Below the pieces are notes generated by a model, which was not told where the DNA came from, made no database searches, and saw only the letters and a program-made list of their open reading frames with translations. A stretch of DNA of 44,637 bases, from assembly GCA_030427935.1 (NCBI GenBank), contig JAUICI010000012.1, positions 1-44,637 on the forward strand, given 5' to 3'. Source of the stretch: Bacteroidia bacterium. Lineage in GTDB: Bacteria > Bacteroidota > Bacteroidia > Flavobacteriales_D > Crocinitomicaceae. Each line of letters opens with the position of its first letter. The stretch's first letter is position 1. This document shows, in pieces, positions 9,135-17,442 of the stretch. A program made the translations under genes and the position numbers.

Positions 9135-10013
9135 TTACATTTTGAATTCTGAATCCTGAATTAACTCGGCTTCCATATCCTCCTTGCTCATCTCGGGTAT
9201 CATATCCAATTGCTTCAAAAACTGAATTGGTTTCTCCAGTTCCGACATCGAAATTCGTTCATTTTTGGCATTCCATCTCAGGTTATGGTGCCATAGAATA
9301 ACATCTTCCTGAAGTAAACCAAATTCCTTGGAAACATTGGAAATTAAATCATCATCAGAATAGAGCTTTTGTGCTTTCTCTTTGATTCTTTTGATCATTT
9401 CATCGATCTCCATTTTATACTTTGCATACACCTCGTTTTTTACCACGATTACAAAACAGGGCCATGGAGTTGGACATTCATCAATCATTTTCAATTCTCC
9501 CGAATCCACTCTTGGTTTGGTCGTAAACTTCTCCCATAGAAAATAATGCGTCTCCCCTTTTTGCAGAGAATCCACTGCTCCTTGAAGGTCGTTCACAACA
9601 ACAAAATCATCTTCTGTCAACTTCCAACCTAATTTGTCTGCATAAACATAAGACATCAAATGTGATCCAGAATTAAATCTTGAGATGGCAATCTTTTTAT
9701 TCTCCAAGTCAAAAGGTTCTTGAAAATCATTCTGCGACCCGGTGTGCACACCCCAAATTAAGGGTGAATCCACATAAACTTGCAGAATCGAAGAATCATT
9801 TCCATTCAGAATATCACGAGTGACACCCTCGGTAAGGATGATCGCTAAATCAAGGTCTCCAGATCTTAAATCCTGACACATAGCACCGGTTCCAGAAGGA
9901 TAATCTTTCCAGATGACTTCATCAAACAGGTCTTTAAAATCTTCGTTGCGAGTGGTGAGTTTCCAAGGGTAGTTGTAGTGCTCTGGCACTCCACCTACAG
10001 TGATCTTTTTCAT
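9135..10013 (-). CDS. Periplasmic-binding-protein fold (THI5/Ca3427-like) lacking a signal peptide
   Basis: 292 residues with the layout of a type 2 substrate-binding protein: ITVGGVPEHYNYPW at the start, SGTGAMCQDLRSGDLDLAIILTEG near 40-63 (a segment that usually touches ligand), KKIAISRFNSGSHLMSYVYA in the second lobe, and a helical C-terminus. The protein begins directly with the first strand, so there is no export signal; it should be cytoplasmic. It resembles the THI5/NMT1-like group and the Ca3427-like subgroup, as far as I can tell from memory. There is no permease or ATPase gene beside it, so it is unlikely to be part of a linked ABC importer. Ligand unknown; thiamin-precursor-like or sulfonate-like compounds are only suggested by the superfamily. 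Confidence 0.65.
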   Translation of the reverse strand: MKKITVGGVPEHYNYPWKLTTRNEDFKDLFDEVIWKDYPSGTGAMCQDLRSGDLDLAIILTEGVTRDILNGNDSSILQVYVDSPLIWGVHTGSQNDFQEPFDLENKKIAISRFNSGSHLMSYVYADKLGWKLTEDDFVVVNDLQGAVDSLQKGETHYFLWEKFTTKPRVDSGELKMIDECPTPWPCFVIVVKNEVYAKYKMEIDEMIKRIKEKAQKLYSDDDLISNVSKEFGLLQEDVILWHHNLRWNAKNERISMSELEKPIQFLKQLDMIPEMSKEDMEAELIQDSEFKM

Positions 10014-10126
10014 TTAGAGGTATTTAAATTTCGTACAAAGATATCGAGAATTAAGACGTCGAACACAACAATGAATAATAATTGACAAATTATTGAAAAA
10101 GTGAGAAAACAGCAGGTCAGTTATTG

Positions 10127-10262
10127 TTACACAAAGTTGCACTAAGCCGCTCCTTTCGTCGCTGAAACACAAAGATTCACAAAGGAATTCTGCATCTCTA
10201 TCCTGTCTTTTCAATTCCACCTCCGCGAAACTTCGCGCCTTCTTTGCGAGACTTTGCGGAAC
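10127..10262. repeat. Probable dispersed intergenic repeat of CTTTGCG/CTTTGTG units
   Basis: Between the substrate-binding-fold gene and tyrS (259 bases without a gene) the base composition changes to short related blocks: ACACAAAG at 10129-10136, AACACAAAGATTCACAAAGG at 10166-10185, and CGCGAAACTTCGCG at 10224-10237 followed by CTTTGCGAGACTTTGCGG at 10242-10259. The units vary around the same heptamer, and the last block includes a short palindrome. Elements of this look recur between genes in many Bacteroidota genomes, from memory. An open frame across it (10014-10220, minus) is low-complexity and not a gene. Its function is unknown. Confidence 0.5.
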
Positions 10263-10272
10263 TATCCTACTA

Positions 10273-11556
10273 CTAGTTAAAAATTACTAAGAAGTAGTTC
10301 TTCTTCCCTTTCTGAAGCAGAATCAATTTTTCATTTAATAAATCGATATCAGAAATAGAATAATCTTCTGGGACTTTTGTTTTGTTAACGGAAATCGCAT
10401 TGGCTTTCAATTCTCTTCTAGCCTCGCCTTTTGACTTTAAAAAGCCCGTAGATTCAGATAGGAAATCAATGACTGAAATACCAGAGCCAATTGTAGACTT
10501 TGAAATTGTCACTTGAGGAACATCTTTAAAAATTCCAATCAAATCCTCTGCCGAAAGCTTTTCTAAATCTTCCTTCCCAGCTTTTTTATCAAATAAAACC
10601 TTGGATGCCGCTTGAGCCAATTCTAAGTCTTTTTCTGAATGCACATAAGTCGTAATCTCTTCAGCCAATCTGATCTGTAATTTTCTTAAATGCGGTTCGG
10701 CTTCATGCTCTTTCTCCAGGTTCTCAATTTCCTCTTTTGAAAGCAAAGTGAAGGTTCTCATGTATTTTCCTGCATCCTGATCAGAAGCATTCAACCAAAA
10801 TTGATAAAACTCATAAGGTGAGGTCTTTTCTCTATCCAACCAAACCGTTCCTGATTCGGTTTTTCCAAACTTACCGCCATCCGCTTTGGTCATCAAAGGA
10901 CATGTAAAAGCGTAGGCATCCGACCCACCTTTTCTTCGAATTAATTCGGTTCCAGTTGTGATATTTCCCCACTGATCGGAACCTCCAACTTGTAGTTTAC
11001 AGTTTTCAGTCTGATTCAAATGGTAGAAATCATTTCCTTGAAGTAATTGATAAGAGAACTCCGTAAAGGAGATTCCCGTTTCGATTCTATTCTTTACCGA
11101 ATCCTTTGCCATCATGTAATTCACCGTCAGATGCTTACCTACATCTCGGATAAATTCAATGAAAGAATAGTCCTTCATCCAATCGTAATTATTCAACAAT
11201 AGTGCTGAATTCTCACCACAATTAAAATCCAAGAACTTCTCTAATTGCTTTTTCTGACAAGCAATATTGTGATTCAAAGTATCATTATCCAACAAATTTC
11301 TCTCGTCTGATTTTCCTGAAGGATCTCCTACCATTCCAGTAGCTCCTCCAACTAAAGCAATCGGTCGATGACCGCCTCTTTGTAAATGAACCAACATCAT
11401 GATCGGAATCAAATTTCCTACATGTAAAGAATCCGCAGTTGGGTCAAAACCCGCATAACCTGTCGTCATTTCTTTTGCAAGTTGTTCTTCCGTTCCAGGC
11501 ATCACATCCTGAACCATTCCTCTCCATCTTAGTTCTTCTACAACGTTTGTTGGCAT
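10273..11556 (-). CDS. tyrS: Tyrosine--tRNA ligase
   Basis: 427 residues, normal for bacterial TyrRS. The enzyme activates tyrosine with ATP and charges tRNA-Tyr in the cytoplasm. Class I motifs are present: HVGN (HIGH equivalent) at 45-48 and KFGKT (KMSKS equivalent) at 229-233, with the [15 protein letters not shown] and [11 protein letters not shown] blocks around the tyrosine pocket. The C-terminal ~70 residues form an S4 RNA-binding domain ([22 protein letters not shown]). The ATG at 11554-11556 follows a good Bacteroidota -7 box 22 bases upstream. It stands alone on the minus strand and diverges from the epimerase gene. Confidence 0.97.
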   Translation of the reverse strand: MPTNVVEELRWRGMVQDVMPGTEEQLAKEMTTGYAGFDPTADSLHVGNLIPIMMLVHLQRGGHRPIALVGGATGMVGDPSGKSDERNLLDNDTLNHNIACQKKQLEKFLDFNCGENSALLLNNYDWMKDYSFIEFIRDVGKHLTVNYMMAKDSVKNRIETGISFTEFSYQLLQGNDFYHLNQTENCKLQVGGSDQWGNITTGTELIRRKGGSDAYAFTCPLMTKADGGKFGKTESGTVWLDREKTSPYEFYQFWLNASDQDAGKYMRTFTLLSKEEIENLEKEHEAEPHLRKLQIRLAEEITTYVHSEKDLELAQAASKVLFDKKAGKEDLEKLSAEDLIGIFKDVPQVTISKSTIGSGISVIDFLSESTGFLKSKGEARRELKANAISVNKTKVPEDYSISDIDLLNEKLILLQKGKKNYFLVIFN

Positions 11557-11577
11557 TTTTATTCAGTTTTAAAGCAG

Positions 11578-11585
11578 CAAAGATA
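11578..11585 (-). promoter_or_regulatory. Candidate -7 box of the tyrS promoter
   Basis: The minus strand reads TATCTTTG, a perfect match to the Bacteroidota -7 consensus TAnnTTTG. Transcription would start about 10-15 bases before the tyrS ATG. I see no convincing TTG -33 element at the expected 19-20 base spacing, so support is from the -7 box and position only. Confidence 0.45.
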
Positions 11586-11690
11586 TGGATTGATTTTAGA
11601 TTGAAGAATCTAGAATGTAGATTTTATGCCTCATCAAAAAAATCGTAACTCTGAAATCTAAAATCGTAAATATTAAAGTACTTTTACATC

Positions 11691-12722
11691 GTGAATTTTG
11701 ATTCAAATAGTCGTTTTTTTATAACTGGTGGAACAGGTTTAGTCGGATCGCATTTCCTTTTTTCCTTATCCGAAAAATACAAGATCAAAGCTTTAACTAG
11801 AAATCCGAAACGTTGTGCTCAAGTTAAAAGTCTATTTGAATATTACGATCCCGAAAACTTCGAATCCAGATGGGCCAATATCGAATGGGTACAAGGTGAT
11901 CTAAATGATATTCCACAACTGGAAGAGGAAGTTAAAGGTTCAGATTATGTCATCCATGCCGCGGCCTTTGTTTCTTTCCAGAGAAGAGATTTCAACGAAT
12001 TATTGAGAATTAACTTTGAGGGCACTCGAAACCTGATTAACGTTTGTTTGGTGTCCAACATCAAAAAGTTTTTGCATATTTCATCCGTCTCAGTCTTTGG
12101 TAAACCAGAGAATGGAAACATGATCACAGAAAACAATAAATGGAAAAATTCACCCGAAAATAGCGGTTATGCCAACTCGAAATATCTTGCTGAACGAGAA
12201 GTTTGGAGAGGGTTTGAAGAAGGTTTAGATGGCGTTATTGTGAATCCTTCCATCATTTTTGGACCAGGAAATCCAATGGAATCTTCCAATAAATTATTTT
12301 CCAATGTTCTTAAAGGATCAAAATATTACCCTCCCGGCGGAAATGCTTTTGTAGATGTGAGAGATGTTGTTGATGCTTCAATCCAATTACTGGAAAAAGA
12401 CATCCATAAGGAACAATTCATTTTGAATGCCTTAAATACGAGTTACAAAAACATATTTGAACAGATTGCAAAAAGAGGTGGCATCCATTCTCCATCTAAG
12501 ACTATTACTCGCGGTATGACGAGAATGATTTATTTTACAGAAACCATGCTTAAGTTATTTGGACGCAAACAAAAATTAACGAAAGAGAATATTCGTAGCA
12601 TGTTCAAAACCTCCTTGTTTGATGGGAGTAAGGTTGAATCTTCCATTGGTTTTAAATATCGCGACATGGATGAGACTATTGAGAATTCAATTCAATATTT
12701 CAGAAAGAAAAAATTACTCTGA
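11691..12722 (+). CDS. NAD-dependent epimerase/dehydratase family protein (extended SDR)
   Basis: 343 residues starting at a GTG. The N-terminal Rossmann motif TGGTGLVGSH (about 12-21) binds NAD(P); D-at-end-of-strand GDL and HAAAFVSF follow; the catalytic set is Ser in ISSVSVFG and the YANSK (YxxxK) around residue 158; a VNPSIIFGPG substrate-side segment comes next. This is the layout of extended short-chain dehydrogenases acting on nucleotide sugars or related substrates; dihydroflavonol reductase-like members look similar, so the substrate cannot be told. The 3' end overlaps the convergent DUF4296 gene by nine bases. It is transcribed alone. Confidence 0.8.
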   Translation: MNFDSNSRFFITGGTGLVGSHFLFSLSEKYKIKALTRNPKRCAQVKSLFEYYDPENFESRWANIEWVQGDLNDIPQLEEEVKGSDYVIHAAAFVSFQRRDFNELLRINFEGTRNLINVCLVSNIKKFLHISSVSVFGKPENGNMITENNKWKNSPENSGYANSKYLAEREVWRGFEEGLDGVIVNPSIIFGPGNPMESSNKLFSNVLKGSKYYPPGGNAFVDVRDVVDASIQLLEKDIHKEQFILNALNTSYKNIFEQIAKRGGIHSPSKTITRGMTRMIYFTETMLKLFGRKQKLTKENIRSMFKTSLFDGSKVESSIGFKYRDMDETIENSIQYFRKKKLL

Positions 12723-13076
12723 TTTTTGCACTTTCACTGCATTCTCAGTTACCTGAAGATCATTTATTTTGACCAAGACTTGCTCGTAAATTTGAAACAT
12801 CACATCGGGTTGCATGGAATAATAATCAAAGCTTTCTTCATATTCTTCAATAGATCGATCATTGGCCTTTAGAAGTGAATCAACTGAATCGTGAAGAAGT
12901 TCTTTGTAAATATCAGGACGTACATATTTATTCTGACAATAAGCCTCCATTAACTGAATGTCTACAAGTAAATTGATAAATTCTTCTTTGGGAATTATAT
13001 TTTCAGGCACTTTATCCTCATTTCCACAAGAGAAAAAGAGCATGAATAAAGAAAGAAATGCAATATGCTTCATCAT
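12714..13076 (-). CDS. DUF4296 domain lipoprotein
   Basis: 120 residues. An N-terminal signal with lipobox LFFSC marks a lipoprotein. The body matches DUF4296 as I know it: PKEEFINLLVDIQLMEAY, a helical stretch and the SFDYYSMQPDVMFQIYEQVL segment near the end. These proteins are small, envelope-anchored and uncharacterised. The gene starts at 13076 inside the last codon of the dihydroorotase gene (ATGA overlap, 13073-13076); a second ATG follows immediately at 13073. The pairing with pyrC recurs in Flavobacteriales from memory, but does not tell the function. Confidence 0.8.
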   Translation of the reverse strand: MMKHIAFLSLFMLFFSCGNEDKVPENIIPKEEFINLLVDIQLMEAYCQNKYVRPDIYKELLHDSVDSLLKANDRSIEEYEESFDYYSMQPDVMFQIYEQVLVKINDLQVTENAVKVQKSE

Positions 13077-14407
13077 CTATCAAATGTCAATCGCTGACCA
13101 GGTCCAGCCTCTATGATGCGATCATTTTCATAAACAACGTTTCCATTGACTAGTGTCGTATTTACTTTGTATTGAAACTTTGTTCCTTCAAAAGGAGACC
13201 AGCCACATTTATATAAAATATTTTCCTTCGACACTTCCCAACTTGACTTCTCTACAAGAACGATATCGGCAAAATAGCCTTCACGAATAAAACCACGCTT
13301 TTCAATTTCAAATAAAATTGCTGGGGCATGACAAGCCTTTTCAACAATTCTTTCGATCGAAATCCTTCCCTGCTCATGAGCTTCAAACAGCGCTGGGAGA
13401 GCATGTTGAACCAATGGGCCACCCGAAGGAGCTTTAAAGTATTTATTCGCCTTTTCTTCTATTGTATGCGGAGCGTGGTCAGTCGCTAAAACATCAATCC
13501 GGTTCTCCAACAAACCTTTCCAAATACCCTCTCTATCTTCTTTTGATTTAACTGCCGGATTCCATTTTATCCTAGCTCCGTAAGTATCATAATCGGCATC
13601 CGTAAACCAAAGGTGATGGGTACAAGCTTCAGCCGTGATTTTCTTTTCTTCAAGTGGAATATCATTTCTAAATATTCCAACTTCTTTGGCTGTTGATATA
13701 TGTAAGATATGCAGTCTAGTATCAAATTTGGAAGCTAATTCAGCAGCCATGGAAGATGACTTATAACAAGCTTCTTCGCTTCGGATGACTGGATGGTATT
13801 TCCATGGCACATCCTCTCCAAATTGATTTCTATATTTTTCTGTATTCGCTCTAATCGTTGCCTCATCCTCACAATGTGTGGCTACAATAGTTGGTGCTTC
13901 TTTGAATATACCTTCTAAAGTTGGTTTAGCATCCACCAACATATTCCCAGTTGAGGACCCCATGAACACCTTTATTCCACAGATTCTTTTTGGATCCGTT
14001 TTTAAAACCTCATCCAAATTATCATTTGAGGCTCCCATGAAAAAGGAATAATTTGCTAAAGAAGTTTCCGCAGCAATATCATATTTATCCTGAAGTAATT
14101 CTTGTGTCAATGCATTCGGAACCGTATTTGGCATCTCCATGAAAGAAGTAATTCCACCTGCTACCGCTGCTCTTGATTCTGTCTGAATATTTGCTTTATG
14201 TGTCAACCCGGGCTCTCGAAAATGAACTTGATCATCTATAAAACCAGGAAGTACATATTTTCCTTTTGCATCGATAACCTTACTCGCTTCCGTTACGGGG
14301 ATATTCTTTGCCACTTTTTCAATCTTACCATCGGAGATTAGGAGATCTAGTTCTTCAATTTTACCTTCGTTTACAACTAAACCTGATTGAATTAATGTCT
14401 TACTCAT
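13073..14407 (-). CDS. pyrC: Dihydroorotase
   Basis: 444 residues from the ATG at 14405-14407, which overlaps the upstream stop in an ATGA; an upstream in-frame codon at 14431 would only add MENAKNEI and is less likely. The enzyme closes carbamoyl-aspartate to dihydroorotate in pyrimidine synthesis. Amidohydrolase features: DDQVHFREPG at 58-67, GIKVFMGSSTGNM with the candidate carboxylated Lys, THCEDE, HILHIST and the DHAPHT metal Asp site near 310. The first His of the usual HxH is Gln (Q60), with H62 kept. Close relatives such as allantoinase and hydantoinase share the fold, but the GGITSFMEMPNT and ATDHAPHT blocks and genome context favour dihydroorotase. Confidence 0.88.
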   Translation of the reverse strand: MSKTLIQSGLVVNEGKIEELDLLISDGKIEKVAKNIPVTEASKVIDAKGKYVLPGFIDDQVHFREPGLTHKANIQTESRAAVAGGITSFMEMPNTVPNALTQELLQDKYDIAAETSLANYSFFMGASNDNLDEVLKTDPKRICGIKVFMGSSTGNMLVDAKPTLEGIFKEAPTIVATHCEDEATIRANTEKYRNQFGEDVPWKYHPVIRSEEACYKSSSMAAELASKFDTRLHILHISTAKEVGIFRNDIPLEEKKITAEACTHHLWFTDADYDTYGARIKWNPAVKSKEDREGIWKGLLENRIDVLATDHAPHTIEEKANKYFKAPSGGPLVQHALPALFEAHEQGRISIERIVEKACHAPAILFEIEKRGFIREGYFADIVLVEKSSWEVSKENILYKCGWSPFEGTKFQYKVNTTLVNGNVVYENDRIIEAGPGQRLTFDR

Positions 14408-15117
14408 AATTTCATTTTTCGCATTTTCCAAACACCTGTAAGTGCTTCTCTGAATATGGCAATACTCATTTTAGATTCTCCAAATTGCCTGTCTTTAAAT
14501 ATAATGGGCACTTCAATTAGATTATGCCCCTTCTTAACGGCCATGTACTTCATGCACACCTGAAAAGCATACCCTTTGAAAGTAACTTTATCAAAATCTA
14601 AGTCTTCCAAAACTTTTTTCGTGTAGCAAATGAAACCAGCTGTTGTGTCCTTTACTTTGATTCCTAAAATGAATCGAACATATACTGAGGCATAATAAGA
14701 CAACAACTTTCTATTCCAAGGCCAATTTTCTACGCCTCCGCCTTTACAATAACGTGAACCAACACTTAAATCTCCACCTTCATTTGCACAAGCATTGTAT
14801 AAACGAATTAAATCCTCTGGATTATGAGAAAAATCTGCATCCATCTCGAAGATGTATCCATATTCCCTGGCCAATGCCCATTTGAATCCATGGATATAAG
14901 CCGTTCCTAAACCTAATTTCCCACTTCTTTCTTCTATGTGAAGTGCACCGGCAAACTCTTTTTGGAGATTTTTTACAATATCAGCTGTACCATCAGGGGA
15001 ACCATCATCCACGATTAAAACATGAAAGTCCTTTTCAAAAGAAAATACTTTTCGAATCATGTTCTCGATATTCTCTTTCTCGTTATATGTTGGTATGATT
15101 ACGAGGCTGTCAGACAT
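14404..15117 (-). CDS. Polyprenol monophosphomannose synthase (DPM1-like glycosyltransferase)
   Basis: 237 residues, GT2 fold: VIIPTYNEKENIE at the start, VDDGSPDGT (about 36-44), DADFSHNPED as the metal-binding motif, GSRYCKGGG, and the FKDRQFGESKMS block near the C-terminus that is characteristic of dolichol/polyprenol phosphate mannosyltransferases. It would transfer mannose (or another hexose) from a nucleotide sugar to a lipid phosphate at the inner membrane face. There is no C-terminal membrane domain, as in the short bacterial DPM1 form. It heads a tight set with pyrC and the DUF4296 gene, separated from recX by 105 bases in which I see no clear promoter or terminator. Confidence 0.87.
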   Translation of the reverse strand: MSDSLVIIPTYNEKENIENMIRKVFSFEKDFHVLIVDDGSPDGTADIVKNLQKEFAGALHIEERSGKLGLGTAYIHGFKWALAREYGYIFEMDADFSHNPEDLIRLYNACANEGGDLSVGSRYCKGGGVENWPWNRKLLSYYASVYVRFILGIKVKDTTAGFICYTKKVLEDLDFDKVTFKGYAFQVCMKYMAVKKGHNLIEVPIIFKDRQFGESKMSIAIFREALTGVWKMRKMKL

Positions 15118-15222
15118 ACTGATTGTTAACGTCGCTAATATACATTAAAAAGGGTTCAATTTTAAGGGCATTTGGGAAAAATTAACGATTCCTCAATTGT
15201 CTCAAACTGAAAAATAAATGCT

Positions 15223-15696
15223 TTATATTGGAAATAGTTCATTTAACATCTCATTGATTAAATGACTCTCATATCCTTTATTCATGAGATAAGCATAGAC
15301 TTTTTTTCTTTTTTCCCATTTATTACCAGAAACTTCACGGTGTTTTCTTTCTATCAAACCTTTTAAGATTTCCAGATACTCATCTTGATCCAGTGCTTCA
15401 AATCCTTTCTTGATGGAATAAGAACTTACTTTCTTTTGTTTAAGATGCAATTCGATCTTTTTACGACCCCATTTTTTAATCCTCACCTTCCCTGAAACAA
15501 AGGCTTCAGCAAATCTTTGTTCATTTAAAAAATTGTTCTGAATAAGATCCGCAATTAAAATATCTCTTTGCTCTCGATCAAAACCCCAATCAAATAATTT
15601 TGAATCTACCTCGGAATGACATCTTTCCTGATAAGCACAGAAATACTCAATCTTGGCTTTTGCTTCCAAAAAAGAGTATTTCTGCTGTTTTTTCAC
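15223..15696 (-). CDS. recX: Regulatory protein RecX
   Basis: 157 residues with the RecX layout of three-helix repeats: YCAYQERCHSEVDSKL, LNEQRFAEAFVSGKVRIKKWGRKKIELHLKQK (the most conserved stretch, here split for length) and the C-terminal repeat with YLMNKGYESHLI. RecX binds RecA filaments and limits their activity. The start is a GTG at 15694-15696, six bases after the RNase E/G stop, so it is co-transcribed with that gene rather than with recA, which is not in the window. Confidence 0.88.
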   Translation of the reverse strand: MKKQQKYSFLEAKAKIEYFCAYQERCHSEVDSKLFDWGFDREQRDILIADLIQNNFLNEQRFAEAFVSGKVRIKKWGRKKIELHLKQKKVSSYSIKKGFEALDQDEYLEILKGLIERKHREVSGNKWEKRKKVYAYLMNKGYESHLINEMLNELFPI

Positions 15697-15702
15697 TAAA
15701 TA

Positions 15703-17253
15703 TTATAATGTAATTTCTTCGTTGTTCTTATTAACGAATTTGTATTGTAATAAATGAAAAGAAGAGTTAGGTCGTATCGAAACCCATTTCTTCATGGAAC
15801 GATACCATTTCCATCTTTGAGAAAATAATCCCTTTGTGAAATAGGCTTCTAAATAAGGGTGAACGATTAAAGAAACATGTTGCTCTTTTCGATCATTGAT
15901 AAGGTATTTCAAATTATTCTCAATTTGTTCGGCCAACAATATGGATGCCTGAACTTCTCCAGTACCATTACAAGTCGGACAAGATTCGGCAGTTCTAATC
16001 TCCGTTTCTGGGCGAACTCTTTGACGTGTAATCTCTACAATACCAAATTTTGATGGAGGGAGAATATTGTGTTTTGCACGATCTCCCTTCATGAATTCTT
16101 TGAATTTCTCGTGAAGGATTTTGTTATTCTCCCTCTTATGCATATCAATGAAGTCAACCGTAACAATTCCTCCCATATCTCTTAATCGGAGAATTCTTGC
16201 GATTTCTTCAGCGGCTTCAATATTCACTGTAATTGCATTATCCTCTTGGTTGTCTTCGGCTCCTTTTCTGTACCCGGAGTTAACGTCAATCACGTGCATA
16301 GCTTCTGTATGCTCAATGATAAGATAACCACCTCCGGATAAAGGTACTTTTTTACCAAATAAGGACTTGATTTGCTTATTGATACCAAAACGCTCAAAAA
16401 TATTCACCTTACCACTGTAATGCTTCAGAATCTTTTCTTTTCCCGGAGCAATAGAGGCAATGTATTTATGGAGTTCATCTTTAAGAACGGTGTCATTCAC
16501 ATGAATATTCGTAAACGACTCATTCAACATGTCTCTCAATAGAGATGAGGATCTATTCAATTCACCAAGAACTCGTTTTGGAGGTTTTGCAAACTTTAAT
16601 TTGTTATGCATTTTCTCCCATTTCTTGATCAAATCTTTTAGATCCGAATCAATTTCTGAAACCTTTTTATTTTCTGCTACAGTTCGGATGATCACACCAA
16701 AATTCCTTGGCAAAATCCCCTTCACGATATCTCTCAAACGATCTCTCTCTTCGTGATTTTTGATCTTTTGAGAAATAGATACTTTATTTGAAAAAGGAAC
16801 TAATACAAGGAATCTCCCAGCAATAGTTACCTCTGAACTCAATCTCGGTCCTTTAGACGAGATAGGTTCCTTTGCTACCTGAACCAAAATCGGCTGCGAC
16901 GCGGATAATACATCCTCGATCTTTCCATTCTTATCGATATCGGGTTGTAATTTGAAATAACCCAAACTTGGCGACTTCTGTTTTTTCGCCAATGTTCTTT
17001 TCGTGAAATCGTTAAGTGAACTAAATTGAGGACCTAAATCCAAATAATGTAGAAAGGCGTCTTTCTCATATCCCACATCTACAAAAGCCGCATTTAGGCT
17101 CGGTACAATTTTTCTGACTCTTCCAAGATATAAATCTCCTACAGCGTAATCGATTTGCCCATTTTCTTCGTGCAATTCAACCAACTTACCCTCTTTCAAA
17201 AGGGCTATCGTAACACCTGTAGGCTTGGAATCTACAACTAATTCTACACTCAC
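15703..17253 (-). CDS. rng: Ribonuclease E/G family protein
   Basis: 516 residues from a GTG at 17251-17253 (MSVELVVDS); the frame runs upstream to 17286, but the extra residues are not family-like. Cytoplasmic endoribonuclease for mRNA turnover and rRNA maturation. Visible: an N-terminal S1-type domain (GDLYLGRVRKIVPSLNAAFVDVG), the catalytic metal Asp residues in HVIDVNSG and VDFIDMHKRE, and the Zn-link CPTCNGTG near residue 430. The length and lack of a long C-terminal scaffold fit RNase G rather than full RNase E. A 94-base leader with a hairpin separates it from the small ribosomal-type ORF upstream; recX follows. Confidence 0.92.
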   Translation of the reverse strand: MSVELVVDSKPTGVTIALLKEGKLVELHEENGQIDYAVGDLYLGRVRKIVPSLNAAFVDVGYEKDAFLHYLDLGPQFSSLNDFTKRTLAKKQKSPSLGYFKLQPDIDKNGKIEDVLSASQPILVQVAKEPISSKGPRLSSEVTIAGRFLVLVPFSNKVSISQKIKNHEERDRLRDIVKGILPRNFGVIIRTVAENKKVSEIDSDLKDLIKKWEKMHNKLKFAKPPKRVLGELNRSSSLLRDMLNESFTNIHVNDTVLKDELHKYIASIAPGKEKILKHYSGKVNIFERFGINKQIKSLFGKKVPLSGGGYLIIEHTEAMHVIDVNSGYRKGAEDNQEDNAITVNIEAAEEIARILRLRDMGGIVTVDFIDMHKRENNKILHEKFKEFMKGDRAKHNILPPSKFGIVEITRQRVRPETEIRTAESCPTCNGTGEVQASILLAEQIENNLKYLINDRKEQHVSLIVHPYLEAYFTKGLFSQRWKWYRSMKKWVSIRPNSSFHLLQYKFVNKNNEEITL

Positions 17254-17278
17254 TAACCTAAGATTTGAAACGACAATA

Positions 17279-17313
17279 AAAAACAATAGCTTGGCAATTC
17301 AAATCACCAAGCT
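17279..17313 (-). terminator. Possible weak terminator or attenuator hairpin before the RNase E/G gene
   Basis: AGCTTGG at 17288-17294 pairs with CCAAGCT at 17307-17313 across a 12-base loop. Read on the minus strand the hairpin is followed by a T-rich stretch (ATTGTTTTTTATTG). It lies after the bS22-like ORF and 35 bases before the RNase E/G GTG, so it could reduce read-through, protect the upstream 3' end, or be a cleavage site for the downstream enzyme. The stem is only seven pairs, hence modest confidence. Confidence 0.4.
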
Positions 17314-17347
17314 CTACACACAAAAAAGTATGTTCAACAAAAAGAAA

Positions 17348-17440
17348 TTATTTCTTCTTCTTGTGTCTGTTTTTTCTTAGCCTTTTCTTTCTCTTGTGAG
17401 TAGCCATCTTGTGTCTCTTTCTCTTTTTACCACTTGGCAT
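17348..17440 (-). CDS. Small basic protein, bS22/AURKAIP1-COX24 (mS38) family
   Basis: A 30-residue ORF (ATG at 17438-17440, TAA at 17348-17350), too short for standard length cut-offs. It starts MPSGKKRKRHKMATHKRKKR and is almost only Lys, Arg and His; there are no acidic residues. From memory this closely matches the short Bacteroidota proteins annotated as AURKAIP1/COX24-domain proteins, related to bacterial bS22 and mitochondrial mS38, which sit on the small ribosomal subunit. It begins two bases after the stop of the TPR gene and precedes RNase E/G, so it is part of the HU operon. Ribosome binding is inferred from family resemblance. Confidence 0.8.
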   Translation of the reverse strand: MPSGKKRKRHKMATHKRKKRLRKNRHKKKK

Positions 17441-17442
17441 AA

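Noticed and set aside
10014-10220. 68-codon open frame on the minus strand between the binding-fold gene and tyrS
   Set aside because: It lies over the CTTTGCG/CTTTGTG repeat units, has no family resemblance, and its Cys/Leu/Phe/Ser-rich translation is what such repeats give by chance.
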